Shown: positions 16,560-23,849, counted from the stretch's first letter. The stretch is DNA of 43,802 nucleotides from an uncultured Gemmiger sp. (GCA_944386225.1 CALXAH010000029.1:1-43802); one strand, 5' to 3'. The notes: generated by a model not told the origin, from the sequence alone. Made by a program: numbers and translations.

Positions 16560-16605
16560 ACAGGATACGTACCGCCGGGGCCAAAACCGGGGTCGCCGCA
16601 AAAAA
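16560..16605 (-). promoter_or_regulatory. SigI-type promoter of the repeat lipoprotein-VTC-DUF4956-CotH operon
   Basis: Read on the minus strand: TTTTTTGCG, then GACCCCGGTTTTGG (16594-16581), 11 bases, CGTATCCTGT (16569-16560). The same blocks with the same 11-base gap stand before sigI. ACCCC and CGTA resemble the C-rich -35 and CG(A/T)A -10 elements described for SigI promoters. The predicted transcript begins about 50 bases before the start codon. Confidence 0.75.
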
Positions 16606-16609
16606 TTTT

Positions 16610-17491
16610 TTATTCGCTGTCATAGGCTGAATCCTCATAGCCGGAGTCCTCCGCCGGTTCGGGGCTGTCGTAGCCGGAGTCCTGCTCGGGGGGTGCGGGC
16701 GTTTCGTAGCCGGAATCCCCTTCCCCGTAGCCGGAATCCTGCGGCGGGGCGGTGGCAGCGGTATAGCCGCTGTCGCCCTGGGTTTCCGACGAACCGTAGG
16801 CGGAATCCCCATATCCCGAATCCCCGGCGGGCACGGGCGTGGGTACTGCCGTGGGTGCTGCGGTAGGCGTCGCCGTGGGAACCGCGGTGGGCGGCGGGCC
16901 CACCGGGATGGCCGCTTCCTGGCCGCCGGTTTCGCCCCCATCCACCCGGATGGTCACCTGCAGGGTTTCGCTGAGATATTCGTTCAGATGGGCGGGCAGG
17001 CTGTCGCTGTGAGCGGCCACCCAGTCCCCGTCCTCCGCGTCCAGGGTCAGGGTGATCTGGCCGCCGGGATGCAGCCAGCCCATCTCCACCGCCCGGTCGG
17101 TCAGTTCGTCCATCACCTGCTCCAGCTCCTTGCCCCGGCCTTCATAGCCTTCGGTCAGAACCTCGCCGTCCGGGTTGGTGCCTTCCACCGTCAATACGGT
17201 ATCCCGACGGTTTACGTCGATGCGAACCTGCGGATTGATGGTCATATACACCGATGCGTAGGGGATCTGCGCCATCCGCACTGCCGAAAGTGCCAGCAGC
17301 ACCAGGCAGGCTGCCGCCGTCAGCGCCGGAAACAGGATTGCCCGGCCACGCCGCCGGGGCGGGCGCATGGGCAGGATGGCGTCCAGCTGCTGGCCTACCT
17401 GATACTGCCGGTCGGCCGCTTTGAGAAACCGCCCTTCTTCGTCCAGCACCACCACATAACCCGGGTGCCGTTCCAGCACGATATACTTCAC
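16610..17491 (-). CDS. rsgI: RsgI-family anti-sigma factor with DSGY-repeat tail
   Basis: A 293-residue single-pass membrane anti-sigma factor. Residues 1-40 (MKYIVLERHPGYVVVLDEEG...) are the cytoplasmic RsgI N-domain that holds SigI. A basic stop-transfer stretch (44-50) precedes one membrane helix (51-72). Residues 78-185 are the conserved extracytoplasmic domain with YMTINPQVRIDVN; RsgI proteins are known to break at an Asn-Pro bond here, and Asn86-Pro87 fits. A Pro/Thr spacer (197-221) leads to a low-complexity tail with six DSGY and two DSAY motifs (224-290). Known RsgI tails often carry sugar-binding domains; this one instead has the acidic repeat also found in the neighbouring lipoprotein. 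A GTG start overlaps the sigI stop (GTGA), so the pair is coupled. Confidence 0.88.
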   Translation of the reverse strand: MKYIVLERHPGYVVVLDEEGRFLKAADRQYQVGQQLDAILPMRPPRRRGRAILFPALTAAACLVLLALSAVRMAQIPYASVYMTINPQVRIDVNRRDTVLTVEGTNPDGEVLTEGYEGRGKELEQVMDELTDRAVEMGWLHPGGQITLTLDAEDGDWVAAHSDSLPAHLNEYLSETLQVTIRVDGGETGGQEAAIPVGPPPTAVPTATPTAAPTAVPTPVPAGDSGYGDSAYGSSETQGDSGYTAATAPPQDSGYGEGDSGYETPAPPEQDSGYDSPEPAEDSGYEDSAYDSE

Positions 17492-18219
17492 GCGGTCGCC
17501 TCCTCTCCCCGTTTGAGCACACGGTGCAGGTGCCCCCGGATAATTTCATAGCCGTTGGTCTGGATCAGCAGCATGGCCAGCAGATACCGCCGGTGCCGCT
17601 CCAGGGTTTTGCGGGCAATGCCGCTGCCCTCGGCCAGACGGGCCAGAGGCAGACGGCCGGTGCGCAGCAGTTCTTCCAGCAGATCGGGATGCGCCGCCGC
17701 GTACCGCACCGCCTGCCCGCAGGCTTCCAGCGTGCGCTGCTGGCGGGGGCAGTTGTCCGCAATGTCGGAAAAGCTGGCCCCGAACCGCTGCAGCACCGTT
17801 GCCAGCTCCTCGATTTCCCGACGGGTGGCCTCACGGGTTTCCGCCTCGGCAAACCGGTCCCGGTCCTCCGGCAGGGTATCCGCCAGGGTGCGGCCATCCT
17901 CCTCATCCCGGGGCGCAAACAGCGAGATCTGCCCCCGGTGACGCTTTTCCCGCCGCTGATGGTCAATCAGGCGGCTGCGGATGGTCAGCGCCGCATACCG
18001 CAGAAACGGCCCCCGCATCCGGCTGTAGTTCTGGATAGCCTCATGAAAGGCAATCAGTGCAATGCTGTATTCGTCGTCCTGGTCGGTGCAGGGCCGCCCG
18101 AGAAACCGCGACGCCTGCCCCCGGATAAAGGGCAGACAATCCCGGATCAGCCCGTCCGCCCGGGCACTGTCGGTCTTGGCCGCAAACACCGCCTCCACAA
18201 TGGGATGCTCCTTGTCCAT
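17488..18219 (-). CDS. sigI: RNA polymerase sigma factor SigI
   Basis: A 243-residue alternative sigma factor of the SigI type. Region 2 is seen around DQDDEYSIALIAFHEAIQNY and GPFLRYAALTIRSRLIDHQRREKR (residues about 46-92), which includes the -10 recognition helix. The C-terminal SigI-specific domain holds the helix-turn-helix GIARKTLERHRRYLLAMLLIQTNGYEIIRGHL (about 199-230). Immediately downstream and overlapping by four bases is the cognate anti-sigma factor. Its own promoter carries the same motif as the next operon, so it probably activates itself. SigI factors in other Firmicutes respond to heat or to extracellular polysaccharide through RsgI. The start has GGGGAGGAAGG upstream. Confidence 0.92.
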   Translation of the reverse strand: MDKEHPIVEAVFAAKTDSARADGLIRDCLPFIRGQASRFLGRPCTDQDDEYSIALIAFHEAIQNYSRMRGPFLRYAALTIRSRLIDHQRREKRHRGQISLFAPRDEEDGRTLADTLPEDRDRFAEAETREATRREIEELATVLQRFGASFSDIADNCPRQQRTLEACGQAVRYAAAHPDLLEELLRTGRLPLARLAEGSGIARKTLERHRRYLLAMLLIQTNGYEIIRGHLHRVLKRGEEATA

Positions 18220-18240
18220 GGTCCTTCCTCCCCTGCCTGT

Positions 18241-18287
18241 ACAGGATACGCAGCCCGCACCCCAAAACCGGGGTCGGACGCAAAAAA
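18241..18287 (-). promoter_or_regulatory. SigI-type autoregulatory promoter of sigI-rsgI
   Basis: Minus strand: TTTTTTGCG (18287-18279), GACCCCGGTTTTGG (18275-18262), 11 bases, CGTATCCTGT (18250-18241). The two 14- and 10-base blocks are identical to those at 16594-16560 and the gap is the same length. The start codon follows about 22 bases after the block, leaving a very short leader. Confidence 0.78.
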
Positions 18288-18388
18288 GTAGGCAAACCCA
18301 TACTAACTATAGCGAACCAGGCAGATCGGGCGATACCAGCGCCGGGTAAATTCAACGTAAAATTCATGTATAGCGCAAACAGGGCCGC

Positions 18389-18766
18389 TCAGACGGAAAC
18401 GCCGCTGCCGATAAGCCGTGCCAGTGCAAAGATATCCGCCCCGGCCACCAGTTCAAAGGTCGCCATCCCCAGCCCCGCCAGCCAGATCCGCACCTCGCTG
18501 TCGAAGTCGATCACACCGGCCGACTCGATGGAATAGGCCTGGATGCGGCTGTAGGGCATCACCACAAAGGCTTTTTTGCGGCCGGTAAATCCCTGCGTGT
18601 TGACGGCGATGATCCGGCGGTCGGTAAACAGCACGCCGTCCCGGATGCCCTGGTACTGCTGCATGATTGTTTCACCCGGGCAGAGCAGCGGGGTTACCTG
18701 TTCGGTCAGGCGGGTGTCGGTTACGGGGCGCAGTTTGAGGAATGCCATGTTTTCAAGATCAGCCAT
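18389..18766 (-). CDS. Bacterial PH-domain protein
   Basis: A 125-residue soluble protein resembling the bacterial PH-like domain family (bPH_1): ETIMQQYQGIRDGVLFTDRRIIAVNTQGFTGRKKAFVVMPYSRIQAYSIE followed by beta-strands and an ALARLI helix at the end. These small domains occur alone in many Firmicutes; their ligand and function are unknown. The ATG at 18766 is chosen because AAGGAG lies nine bases before it; a longer open frame to 19048 has no ribosome site and no family match. It points the same way as sigI but a 169-base gap with the SigI-type promoter separates them, so it is probably a separate unit. Confidence 0.8.
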   Translation of the reverse strand: MADLENMAFLKLRPVTDTRLTEQVTPLLCPGETIMQQYQGIRDGVLFTDRRIIAVNTQGFTGRKKAFVVMPYSRIQAYSIESAGVIDFDSEVRIWLAGLGMATFELVAGADIFALARLIGSGVSV

Positions 18767-19054
18767 TGTTTTGTCTCCTTTTTTGGGTGCGGCCGCAGCC
18801 GCCTTTGTTGCAGAATCCATTCGTTCTGCTATCAGCATACCCCGTTTGAGCGGATATTCGCGGTTGTGCAGACAACAGGGAAATTTTTTATCCGGCGGGG
18901 TATGTTGCCTGACACGCTGCTTCCCCTCTACAGATTCGGCGCGGTGTCCATCCTGCTGTCTACCCTGCCGGTGAACCCGAAATCCACTGCTGATCTTTCT
19001 GACGGGAATGACCGGCGCCGCTGCTGGTTCCAGGCAAAAAATTTTCAAAAGGGC

Positions 19055-19116
19055 TGTACAAATCCATACTGATGCGGTATACTTAGGTCATGGATACCCC
19101 CACCCCCTATGGGTAT
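19055..19116 (+). promoter_or_regulatory. copA promoter with CsoR-type operator
   Basis: -35 TGTACA (19055-19060), 17-base spacer, -10 TATACT (19078-19083). Just behind it, 19094-19116 is an inverted repeat ATACCC-N11-GGGTAT with an inner C-run, as in known CsoR copper-repressor operators. A repressor bound here would cover the transcription start. csoR is the last gene of this operon. Confidence 0.75.
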
Positions 19117-19139
19117 CCTTGCACAGTAAGGAGGTCCCT

Positions 19140-21746
19140 ATGCAGGAAAAATACAATGTCACCGGCATGACCTGCGCCGCCTGTTCCGCCCGGGTGGAGA
19201 AAAGCGTGTCGGCGCTGCCCGGCGTACAGGCGTGCAGCGTTAACCTGCTGAAGAACAGCATGGTGGTGACCTACGACGACAAAACCCTTTCCGGCGGTCA
19301 AATCGTGGAGGCGGTGGAAAAGGCCGGATACGGCGCTTCGCCCCAGCGGCCCGCCCGCAGCGCCGCCGCCCCCTCGCCTGTGGACGAGGCCAAAAAAGAA
19401 TACCAGGTGATGAAGCGGCGGGTCATCTGGTCCTTTGTGTTCACGGTGCCGCTGTTCTATATCTCCATGGGCCACATGATGGGCTGGCCGCTGCCCGGGT
19501 TCTTCCTGGGCACCGCCAATGCCATGATCTATGCGCTGACTTTGTTTCTGCTGGCGCTGCCGGTGGCCATCATCAACAACAAATACTTCCGCACCGGGTT
19601 CAAGACGCTGCTGCACCGCTCCCCCAATATGGATTCGCTGATTGCGCTGGGCTCCGGCGCGTCGCTGGTTTACGGGGTGTACGCCCTGTACAAGATTGCC
19701 TACGGGCTGGGGCACGGGGATCTGACGATGGTGGAGCATTTCACCCACGATCTGTATTTTGAGGGTGCGGGCACCATCCTGACCCTGATCACCCTGGGCA
19801 AGTTCCTGGAGGCGCGGGCCAAGGGCCGCACCTCCGACGCCATCAACAAGCTGCTGAATCTGGCCCCCAAAAAGGCCACGGTGGTGCGCGGCGGCGTGGA
19901 GATGGTAATCCCTGCCGAAGAGGTGGAGCGGGGCGATCTGCTCATCGTCAAGGCCGGGGAATCCATCCCGGTGGACGGTGTGCTGCTGGAGGGCACCGGC
20001 TCGGTGGACGAGAGCGCCATCACCGGCGAATCGATCCCGGTGGACAAGCAGCCCGGCGACAAGGTGATCGGCGCCACCATCAACCAGAGCGGTTATTTTC
20101 GTATGCGGGCCGACAAGGTGGGCGACGAGACCGCCCTGGCCCAGATCATCCGGCTGGTGGACGAGGCCACCAGTTCCAAGGCTCCCATCGCCAAGCTGGC
20201 GGACCGGGTGGCCGGGGTGTTTGTGCCCATTGTGATCGGCATCGCGCTGGTTTCCATGATCGTATGGCTGCTGGTGGGCGCCAGCTTTGAGTTCGCCCTG
20301 ACCATCGCCGTATCGGTGCTGGTGGTCTCCTGCCCCTGCGCGCTGGGTCTGGCCACCCCCACCGCCATTATGGTGGGCACCGGCCGGGGCGCGGCCAACG
20401 GTGTGCTGATCAAGTCCGCCGAGGCGCTGGAAACCGCCCACAGTGTAAATGTGGTGGTGCTGGACAAGACCGGCACCATCACCCAGGGCAAGCCCGCCGT
20501 GACCGATCTGGTCTGTGCCGGGGACGTGTCCGAACAGCAGCTGCTGCAGACGGCGGCTTCGCTGGAAAAGCTGTCGGAGCATCCGCTGGCCCGGGCTATT
20601 GTGGCCCAGGCCGAAGCCCGGAACACCGAATTTCTGCCGGTGGAACGGTTTGAGCAGATCCCCGGCCAGGGGCTGCGCGGGATGATCGACGGACAGGTAT
20701 GCCTGGCGGGCAACCGCAAGCTGCTGGCCGCCAACGGCCTGGAGGACCCGGCGCTGGAGGCGCTGCAGAACCGGCTGGCCGACCAGGGCAAAACGCCTCT
20801 GTTCTTTGCCCGGGGCGGGCAGCTGCTGGGCGCGATCGCCGTGGCGGATGTGGTGAAGCCCACCAGCAAGGCCGCTGTGGAGGAGCTGCAGGCCATGGGC
20901 ATTGAAGTGGTGATGCTGACCGGCGACCACAGCCGCACCGCCGAGGCCATCCGCCGTCAGGTGGGTGTGAACCGGGTGGTGGCCGAGGTACTGCCCGAGG
21001 ACAAGGAGCGGGAGATCCGCCGCCTGCAGCAGGAGGGCCGCAAGGTAGCCATGGTGGGCGACGGCATCAACGACGCCCCCGCCCTGGCCCGGGCGGACGT
21101 GGGTATCGCCATCGGGACGGGCACCGACGTGGCCATGGAATCCGCCGACATCGTACTGATGAAAAACGATCTGCTGGATGTGGCCGGCGCCATCGAGCTG
21201 AGCAAGGCCACCATCCGCAACATCAAGGAAAACCTGTTCTGGGCGTTCTTCTACAACATCATCGGCATTCCCATCGCTGCCGGGTGCTGGTACGCCGCCT
21301 TCGGGTTGAAGATGAACCCCATGGTGGCCGCGCTGGCGATGAGTTTCAGCTCGGTGTTTGTAGTTTCCAACGCGCTGCGGCTTCGGTTCTTCAAGCCGCG
21401 CCGCCGCCCGACGGAGGAAACCACCGCCCCGGCCGCCCCTGTCTGTGTCGTTTCTGACGCTTCCCTGCCCGGGGAGCGGATTCTGGAACAAACCCAAGCC
21501 AACCCAACGAATGGAGGTATTTGCATGAAACGGGAACTGAAAATTGAGGGTATGATGTGCCCCAACTGTGTCAAGCATGTGACCCGCGCCCTGGAGGGCG
21601 TGGCCGGTGTGACCGGCGTGGAGGTCAGCCTGGAGGACAAGCGGGCGGTGGTAACCGCCGGCAGCGAGGTGACCGACGAAGCGCTGAAAGCCGCTGTGAC
21701 CGACGCCGGTTATGAAGTAACCGGCCTGCAGGCCTATGAAGGCTGA
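19140..21746 (+). CDS. copA: Copper-exporting P1B-type ATPase fused to a C-terminal CopZ-like domain
   Basis: An 868-residue copper export pump. The order is: N-terminal heavy-metal-associated domain with MTCAAC (Cys12, Cys15); membrane helices; TGES actuator motif; CPC transport motif (398-400); phosphorylation site DKTGT at Asp442; HP motif in SEHPLA; MVGDGINDAPAL hinge; last helices; a low-complexity linker (about 750-795); and a second metal-binding domain with MMCPNC (Cys807, Cys810). The C-terminal domain is unusual for Firmicutes, where it is a separate CopZ chaperone. GTAAGGAGG lies eight bases before the ATG. The end overlaps csoR by 11 bases, giving a copA(Z)-csoR operon under a CsoR-type operator. 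Confidence 0.93.
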   Translation: MQEKYNVTGMTCAACSARVEKSVSALPGVQACSVNLLKNSMVVTYDDKTLSGGQIVEAVEKAGYGASPQRPARSAAAPSPVDEAKKEYQVMKRRVIWSFVFTVPLFYISMGHMMGWPLPGFFLGTANAMIYALTLFLLALPVAIINNKYFRTGFKTLLHRSPNMDSLIALGSGASLVYGVYALYKIAYGLGHGDLTMVEHFTHDLYFEGAGTILTLITLGKFLEARAKGRTSDAINKLLNLAPKKATVVRGGVEMVIPAEEVERGDLLIVKAGESIPVDGVLLEGTGSVDESAITGESIPVDKQPGDKVIGATINQSGYFRMRADKVGDETALAQIIRLVDEATSSKAPIAKLADRVAGVFVPIVIGIALVSMIVWLLVGASFEFALTIAVSVLVVSCPCALGLATPTAIMVGTGRGAANGVLIKSAEALETAHSVNVVVLDKTGTITQGKPAVTDLVCAGDVSEQQLLQTAASLEKLSEHPLARAIVAQAEARNTEFLPVERFEQIPGQGLRGMIDGQVCLAGNRKLLAANGLEDPALEALQNRLADQGKTPLFFARGGQLLGAIAVADVVKPTSKAAVEELQAMGIEVVMLTGDHSRTAEAIRRQVGVNRVVAEVLPEDKEREIRRLQQEGRKVAMVGDGINDAPALARADVGIAIGTGTDVAMESADIVLMKNDLLDVAGAIELSKATIRNIKENLFWAFFYNIIGIPIAAGCWYAAFGLKMNPMVAALAMSFSSVFVVSNALRLRFFKPRRRPTEETTAPAAPVCVVSDASLPGERILEQTQANPTNGGICMKRELKIEGMMCPNCVKHVTRALEGVAGVTGVEVSLEDKRAVVTAGSEVTDEALKAAVTDAGYEVTGLQAYEG
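21525..21746 (+). CDS. copZ: Possible internally started CopZ-like copper chaperone
   Basis: Within copA and in the same frame, an ATG at 21525 is preceded by GGAGG (21513-21517) at a seven-base distance, and it opens exactly at the first residue of a 73-residue heavy-metal-associated domain (MKRELKIEGMMCPNC). This is what a stand-alone copZ gene would look like. No stop codon separates it from the ATPase, so the cell may make both a fused pump and a free chaperone. Alternatively it is the relic of a recent gene fusion. The dual product is inferred. Confidence 0.55.
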   Translation: MKRELKIEGMMCPNCVKHVTRALEGVAGVTGVEVSLEDKRAVVTAGSEVTDEALKAAVTDAGYEVTGLQAYEG

Positions 21747-21999
21747 TAAGGAAAAGATTACCCGCTCGCTCAAGATCGCCCGCGGCCAGCTGGACGGCGT
21801 GTTGCGCATGATCGAGGAGGACCGGTACTGTGTGGATATCTCCAACCAGCTGCTGGCCACCCAGGCGCTGCTGAAACGGGTGAATCAGGAGATCCTGCGC
21901 GCCCATATCCGCGGCTGCGTGCGGGACGCACTGCAGACCGACGAGCCCAATCCCAAGCTGGAAGAGGCCCTGCAGCTGCTGGAAAAGCTGGTTACCTGA
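21736..21999 (+). CDS. csoR: CsoR-family copper-sensing repressor
   Basis: An 87-residue all-helical repressor of the CsoR/RcnR family. The copper site residues are present: Cys in RYCVDIS (about residue 36), His and Cys in AHIRGC (about 61 and 65). The family N-terminus ITRSLKIARGQLDGVLRMIEEDRYC is intact. Cu(I) binding releases the repressor from DNA; the inverted repeat ahead of copA is the likely target. The start overlaps the end of copA, so repressor and pump are made together. Confidence 0.93.
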   Translation: MKADKEKITRSLKIARGQLDGVLRMIEEDRYCVDISNQLLATQALLKRVNQEILRAHIRGCVRDALQTDEPNPKLEEALQLLEKLVT

Positions 22000-22011
22000 A
22001 AACCGACAAGC

Positions 22012-22042
22012 AAAAGGAGCACCCCGGTGGGGTGCTCCTTTT
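22012..22042. terminator. Bidirectional terminator between csoR and the LysR gene
   Basis: A perfect 14-bp stem (22012-22025 with 22029-22042) with a three-base loop, AAAA on one side and TTTT on the other. It serves both convergent genes. Confidence 0.9.
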
Positions 22043-22044
22043 CT

Positions 22045-22929
22045 TTATCCAGTGCGCTGCAGTTCGTCCAGAAAACGCTGCACGGCGGCGGAGGGGGATT
22101 TGGCGTACATCAGCCCAAAGGGAATGGGATGGTGCCAGGCCGCCGGGATGGTGACCAGCAGCGGGTGCACCGACCGCCAGCAATCCGGCGTAATGAGCAC
22201 GTTGCCGCTTTCGGCGCAGCGGTTGAATACCTCCATGTCGTAGAACTGGGCGGTGTCCTCAATCTGCACGCCCGGCCAGCATTCCACCTCGGCGCGCAGG
22301 CCGTCCACCACCGGGGAGTCCCCTTTCTGCACCATCATCAGGGTTTGTCCCCGCAGATCGTCGGGGGTCAGCCGGGTTTTGCCCGCCAGCGGATGGTCCC
22401 GGGATACGGCGCAGACGTGTTCGCACTCTCCCAGCGGGTAAAAACAGCACCGGTCCATCCAGCGGCGGGAATCGCAGACCCCCACCAGAAAGTCCAGCTC
22501 CTGCCCCAGCGAGGCAATCACCGACAGAATGTCCTGGTGGTCATCCTCCACCGGCACGATCCGCACGCCCCCGCCGGGGAAGGCGCTGCGCACCCGGTCC
22601 CACAGAGGCATGAAAGGCTCGCAGGGGTTCAGGATGGAGCTGCCTACCCGGAAGATAGTACCGGCAGGCTCCCCGGCGGCGCGGGCTTTTTTCACCGCCT
22701 GTTCCGCCGCCCGGGCCAGGGCACGGCCCTCCCGCTGGATCACCTGCCCCGCCGCGGTAAGCCGCACCCCCTGGTTGGTGCGCTCCAACAGAGACAGGCC
22801 CAGCCGCTTTTCCAGGGCGTTGACCTGCTTCATCACCGAGGGCGCGGACCGGTACAGCTGTTTGGCCGCCCGGTTGAAGCTGCCGCACTCCGCCACGCAG
22901 AGAAAGGTAAGAAGATTCGGATCCAGCAT
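22045..22929 (-). CDS. LysR-family transcriptional regulator
   Basis: A 294-residue LysR regulator. The N-terminal winged helix-turn-helix reads MLDPNLLTFLCVAECGSFNRAAKQLYRSAPSVMKQVNALEKRLGLSLLERTNQGVRLT in the first 60 residues, which is typical of the family; the rest is a periplasmic-binding-like effector domain. ATG 22929 has GGGAGGTG five bases upstream; an earlier ATG at 22956 has none. It is divergent from a carboxymuconolactone-decarboxylase-family gene, and a dyad in the shared gap is a likely binding site. The effector is unknown. Confidence 0.9.
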   Translation of the reverse strand: MLDPNLLTFLCVAECGSFNRAAKQLYRSAPSVMKQVNALEKRLGLSLLERTNQGVRLTAAGQVIQREGRALARAAEQAVKKARAAGEPAGTIFRVGSSILNPCEPFMPLWDRVRSAFPGGGVRIVPVEDDHQDILSVIASLGQELDFLVGVCDSRRWMDRCCFYPLGECEHVCAVSRDHPLAGKTRLTPDDLRGQTLMMVQKGDSPVVDGLRAEVECWPGVQIEDTAQFYDMEVFNRCAESGNVLITPDCWRSVHPLLVTIPAAWHHPIPFGLMYAKSPSAAVQRFLDELQRTG

Positions 22930-22962
22930 AGGGCACCTCCCGGGTTGTTTTACCATTTGGTT

Positions 22963-22981
22963 AATACGATGTTAGCATATT
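22963..22981. promoter_or_regulatory. Candidate LysR operator
   Basis: AATA-N11-TATT dyad, the T-N11-A spacing used by LysR-type regulators, 34 bases before the regulator start and 78 before the divergent gene. Confidence 0.45.
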
Positions 22982-23058
22982 GGTTCTTCCCAAGTCAAGG
23001 CGCGGCGCGCTACAATACAGACAGGAACGCCGCACAGCGGCGGCAAGGAGGCGTTTGC

Positions 23059-23775
23059 ATGACACAGGAAATGAACGCATTGTTCGGCGCCGCAGCCGAA
23101 ACCAATCCCGAATTTGCCGAGCGGTTCTCGCAGTTTGAAGCACAGGCGGCAAAGGAGAGCCGGCTGGATGCGCCGACCCGGGCACTGGCTGTGCTGGCCT
23201 GTCTGCTGGGCTGCCAGGGGCTGGAGGCTTTTGAACGGATGATCGTCCCGGCGCGGCAGGCGGGTGTGACCGCTGCCCAGATCCGGGAGGTGGTCTACCA
23301 GGCCGCGGCCTATCTGGGGATCGGGCGGGTACTGCCGTTTATTGAAGCGGCCGACCGGGCGCTAGCCCGGCTTGACGGCGCTGTGCCGCCGGCAGAGCCC
23401 TTTGTGCCCTGGGAAGAGCGGCAGCCCCGGGGAACCCAGGCACAGGTGGAGATTTTCGGGGACGGGATGCAGGAGTTCTGGCGCTCCGGCCCGGAGGACA
23501 GCCGCCACATCAACCGCTGGCTGGCGGAAAACTGCTTTGGGGATTACTACACCCGCCCGGCGCTGGATCTGCGCTGCCGGGAGATGCTGACCTTCTGCTA
23601 TCTGGCGGCGCAGGGAGGCTGCGAACCCCAGCTGACCAGCCATGCGGCGGCCAATCTGCGGATGGGCAACGATGTGCCGTTTTTGATCGGGGTGATTTCG
23701 GCCTGCCTGCCCTACATCGGCTATCCCCGCTGCCTGAACGCGCTGCAATGTGTGCGCAAAGCGGCGGAACAATAA
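23059..23775 (+). CDS. Carboxymuconolactone decarboxylase (CMD) family protein, double domain
   Basis: A 238-residue protein with two AhpD-like/CMD units: residues about 30-95 (LDAPTRALAVLACLLGCQG...IREVVYQAAAYLGIGRVLPFI) and about 165-235 (LDLRCREMLTFCYLAAQGG...NDVPFLIGVISACLPYIGYPRCLNAL). The peroxidase CxxC of AhpD is absent, so peroxide reduction is unlikely. Members of this family with two domains are often divergent from LysR regulators, as here, and act on small ring compounds or as lactonases, but the substrate cannot be read from the sequence. AAGGAGG lies eight bases before the ATG. Confidence 0.85.
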   Translation: MTQEMNALFGAAAETNPEFAERFSQFEAQAAKESRLDAPTRALAVLACLLGCQGLEAFERMIVPARQAGVTAAQIREVVYQAAAYLGIGRVLPFIEAADRALARLDGAVPPAEPFVPWEERQPRGTQAQVEIFGDGMQEFWRSGPEDSRHINRWLAENCFGDYYTRPALDLRCREMLTFCYLAAQGGCEPQLTSHAAANLRMGNDVPFLIGVISACLPYIGYPRCLNALQCVRKAAEQ

Positions 23776-23788
23776 CGGTTCAGCCTAG

Positions 23789-23819
23789 CGGCTGCCGGGT
23801 TCTCCGGCGGCCGTTTTGT
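23789..23819 (+). terminator. Terminator behind the CMD gene
   Basis: A 10-bp stem with one G-T pair (23789-23798 with 23804-23813) followed by TTTTGTTTT. Confidence 0.75.
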
Positions 23820-23820
23820 T

Positions 23821-23849
23821 TTGCGCTTTGGCAGGCGTTGTGCTATACT
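23821..23849 (+). promoter_or_regulatory. Promoter of the adenosine deaminase gene
   Basis: -35 TTGCGC (23821-23826), 17-base spacer, -10 TATACT (23844-23849). It directly abuts the preceding terminator. Confidence 0.6.

Noticed and set aside
15454-16560. A 368-residue Val/Gly-rich open frame on the plus strand across the repeats
   Set aside because: It is the antisense reading of the 45-bp repeats; it has no ribosome site or family, while the minus frame has a lipoprotein signal, a recognisable domain and coupled neighbours.
18767-19048. N-terminal extension of the PH-domain protein to 219 residues
   Set aside because: No ribosome site at the far start, and the ATG at 18766 has AAGGAG and gives a family-like protein.
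21525-21746. CopZ as a fully separate gene
   Set aside because: There is no stop codon between the ATPase and this domain, so at least the fused product must be made; the internal start is listed only as a possible extra product.
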